64,000 nucleotides of DNA, from the NCBI RefSeq assembly GCF_000774145.1, contig NZ_KN322985.1:85910-149909 (forward strand), given 5' to 3'. Below the pieces are notes generated by a model. The model saw nothing but the letters and a program-made list of their open reading frames with translations. It did not search any database and was not told the DNA's origin. A program made the translations under genes and the position numbers. Of this stretch, positions 62,481 to 64,000 are shown piece by piece. Within the stretch, counting starts at the first letter, position 1. Every line of letters starts with the position of its first letter. This DNA comes from Pseudomonas mediterranea CFBP 5447 (GTDB taxonomy: Bacteria; Pseudomonadota; Gammaproteobacteria; Pseudomonadales; Pseudomonadaceae).

Positions 62481-63278
62481 TCAGCCGAAAATCGTCACCG
62501 TCTGCCGGCTCATGGCGATCAGGCGGCCATCGGCGCTCCAGAACTTCGCGGCGACGTGACCGTAGCCGTCCTGGGCGTGCTCGATCTCGGCCAGGTACTT
62601 GCACCAGTCCAACGTCGTCAGCGCCAGCACCGGCTGGACGAATTCGATGGTCCAGGTGAGCGTACTGCCCGGCGCCATTTGTGTCAGATGAGGCAACAGC
62701 GCGGGTGGCCAGGCATCCACCAGCGCGAGGATGTGGGCTTCATTGAGCGGCTCTTCCTTCACGTCCCCACGCAACCGTACCCAGCCGCCCATGCTGCGGG
62801 ATTTATTGCCGGTGAACGGCAGGCCACCGACACTCCAGCACATCGCCAGATGCCGCATGAACTCCGGCGTACCACCCTTGATGTATGGTAGCTCCTGGCA
62901 GTGCTCGACGCTTTTGAACTCTGGTGCGGGATCGGCCTGCACCGCCACTACGGAGGAACGTGATGCACCGAAGCTGCCTTGCACCACGGTCACCACCTGG
63001 CCGTTCTGCACCGCACGCCCCTGCACCTGACTGACCGCCTTGCCTTCACGCAGCACTTCGACTTCAAAGCTGACGGGCACGTCCGGTTCGACCGGGCCGA
63101 CGAAGGTAATCGCCAGGGAGCGCACCGGACGGTCCGCCGGCACCTGTGCACGCATCGCCTCATACTGCAGTGCCGCCACCAGCCCGCCAAAAGTAGCGCG
63201 TCCTTGACCCCATTCAGGCGCGATGGTCACGGCATCTGGCTGACGACGCACAGCCTCGATCAAATCGGAAAAGCGCAT
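62481..63278 (-). CDS. Acyl-CoA thioesterase family protein (double hotdog)
   Basis: 265 residues. Two hotdog domains: the first with ATFGGLVAALQYEAMRAQVP and VRSLAITFVGPVEPD, the second with LTWTIEFVQPVLALTTLDW and GYGHVAAKFWSADGRLIAMS. This is the TesB-like arrangement and should hydrolyse acyl-CoA esters in the cytosol. Preferred acyl length is unknown. Single-gene unit between REPs. Confidence 0.9.
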   Translation of the reverse strand: MRFSDLIEAVRRQPDAVTIAPEWGQGRATFGGLVAALQYEAMRAQVPADRPVRSLAITFVGPVEPDVPVSFEVEVLREGKAVSQVQGRAVQNGQVVTVVQGSFGASRSSVVAVQADPAPEFKSVEHCQELPYIKGGTPEFMRHLAMCWSVGGLPFTGNKSRSMGGWVRLRGDVKEEPLNEAHILALVDAWPPALLPHLTQMAPGSTLTWTIEFVQPVLALTTLDWCKYLAEIEHAQDGYGHVAAKFWSADGRLIAMSRQTVTIFG

Positions 63279-63404
63279 GGCAACCTCGAAAGCATGGGAA
63301 AAAGATGAAGGAATCTTAACCAGCCGGGATCAGCGACACAGCGCTCATTCCGGCCAAAGAGGCTGACAGATAGGCCGCCACGTTGGAATCCACCGAAAGA
63401 CTAT

Positions 63405-63496
63405 TGTGGGAGCGAGCCTGCTCGCGATGGCGGAGGGGCAGGCAACATGGATGCACGTTGACCCGGCGCTATCGCGAGCAGGCTCGCTCCCACAGG
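63405..63496. repeat. REP doublet (GTGGGAGCGAGC family)
   Basis: TGTGGGAGCGAGCCTGCTCG and GCGAGCAGGCTCGCTCCCAC flank about 40 bases between the thioesterase gene and the CHAD gene, both on the minus strand. Confidence 0.9.
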
Positions 63497-63512
63497 GGGA
63501 TAGGTGTGGAGT

Positions 63513-64000
63513 TCAGGATTTGTGAAAGCAGCTGGCAATCAACTTATCGAGGACCTTGTCAGCCTTGGCTTCGGCCAGGGTCATGGTAGTGCGCCAGACC
63601 GGCACGCAGGGTTGCAGGTCATGTTCCTGTTCGGCGCGGGCCAGCCATTGCCAGCAGTCATGCCAATCGCCCAGGGCGCCTTGGGCGGACTTGAGTCGTG
63701 GCATGGCCGCTTCCGGCAGGCGATCGAGTTCCGGGTAGGCTTCGATCGCATAGCGCACGCGCTTGATCAGCAGCCGCAACCGGTGGCGGTCATGGGCCGG
63801 ATCACGCAACGCTTCACCGAGTTTTTTCCACTGTTTGTCCAGACGCTTTTCGATGCGTTTGCGCAACCCCTTGAGCAGGCCCTGACGCTGGGCAGCGCGA
63901 ATGAAGCGCGGAAATGCGTCGAGGATCATCAACAGTTGCGTCACCTCCCGGCTCGCGGCCACGGCTGGATAGGCGTCGGCCATCTGCAGCCGGCGCCGTT
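63513..64000 (-). CDS. CHAD domain protein, 5' end outside the window
   Basis: C-terminal part of a CHAD domain running past the right edge; an ATG at 63983 is internal because the frame continues upstream with RRRLQ. The domain is a helical bundle with conserved basic residues and histidines, for example HDRHRLRLLIKRVRYAIEAY and GDWHDCWQW. CHAD proteins bind inorganic polyphosphate. No companion CYTH gene is visible. Confidence 0.9.
   Translation of the reverse strand, partial: RRRLQMADAYPAVAASREVTQLLMILDAFPRFIRAAQRQGLLKGLRKRIEKRLDKQWKKLGEALRDPAHDRHRLRLLIKRVRYAIEAYPELDRLPEAAMPRLKSAQGALGDWHDCWQWLARAEQEHDLQPCVPVWRTTMTLAEAKADKVLDKLIASCFHKS

Overview
The window is a chromosomal segment of a fluorescent-group Pseudomonas (P. 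fluorescens complex). The support is high GC, Pseudomonas-typical genes (oprI, the sagS-ospR-gpx-msrB-alaA-htpX-tpm run, earP with an Arg32-type EF-P, DoxX, CHAD) and many intergenic REP doublets of the kinds seen in P. fluorescens-like genomes. I see no rRNA, tRNA, CRISPR array, prophage, insertion sequence or transposase. It reads as conserved core genome with a few accessory genes.

Layout. 1-6800: end of a LuxR-type response regulator, lipid kinase YegS, a small TTG-start membrane protein, molybdenum cofactor genes (moeA-moaB, with mobA divergent), a small lipoprotein, an RluA-type pseudouridine synthase, an unknown protein and a glutaredoxin-like protein. 6900-12650: a CPA2 cation antiporter, AmtB with a striking upstream inverted repeat, the DUF883/YqjE/third-gene stress cluster, and a dNTPase. 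13000-20400: a signalling block of a BvgA-like regulator, a complete BvgS-like phosphorelay kinase and a large Cache-HAMP-GAF-HD-GYP protein. 20500-29400: an oxidative-damage block with free Met-sulfoxide reductase and an AAA protein, SagS-like hybrid kinase, OspR/OhrR-type regulator, glutathione peroxidase, MsrB, AlaA, HtpX and thiopurine methyltransferase. 29400-38100: DOPA-type dioxygenase, DeaD helicase, spermidine-synthase-like protein, class II DAHP synthase, YcaQ-type glycosylase, DUF1127, LysR and TauE. 38200-42400: ohrR, ohr, an alpha/beta hydrolase, efp and earP. 42500-48440: two small proteins (one GreA/GreB-like), cysB, universal stress protein, 5'-nucleotidase, ketopantoate reductase and class I DAHP synthase. 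48500-56700: GNAT, oprI, an L,D-transpeptidase, tesA, an ABC exporter (ybbA-ybbP), greB and an orphan PI-PLC-domain protein. 56700-64000: DoxX, MltF-like transglycosylase, TatD, a chemotaxis receptor, a thioesterase and a truncated CHAD protein.

How the parts fit. Thiol and methionine oxidation defence recurs: two OhrR-type Cys sensors, Gpx, MsrB, fRMsr and Ohr. The sequence shows plausible promoters for gpx and ohr, and the gpx promoter has a clear CAATT-N-AATTG operator in its spacer. Envelope maintenance is the second theme: OprI beside a YkuD transpeptidase, MltF and HtpX. Signalling is the third: two hybrid kinases, two LuxR-type regulators, an HD-GYP protein and a chemoreceptor.

No single locus looks like an unknown multi-gene system. 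The best leads are the structured non-coding elements (inverted repeats before amtB and before the HD-GYP gene, the REP families, and a 630-bp gap before oprI), the orphan PI-PLC protein, and the HD-GYP protein with an unusually long HD-to-GYP insertion.
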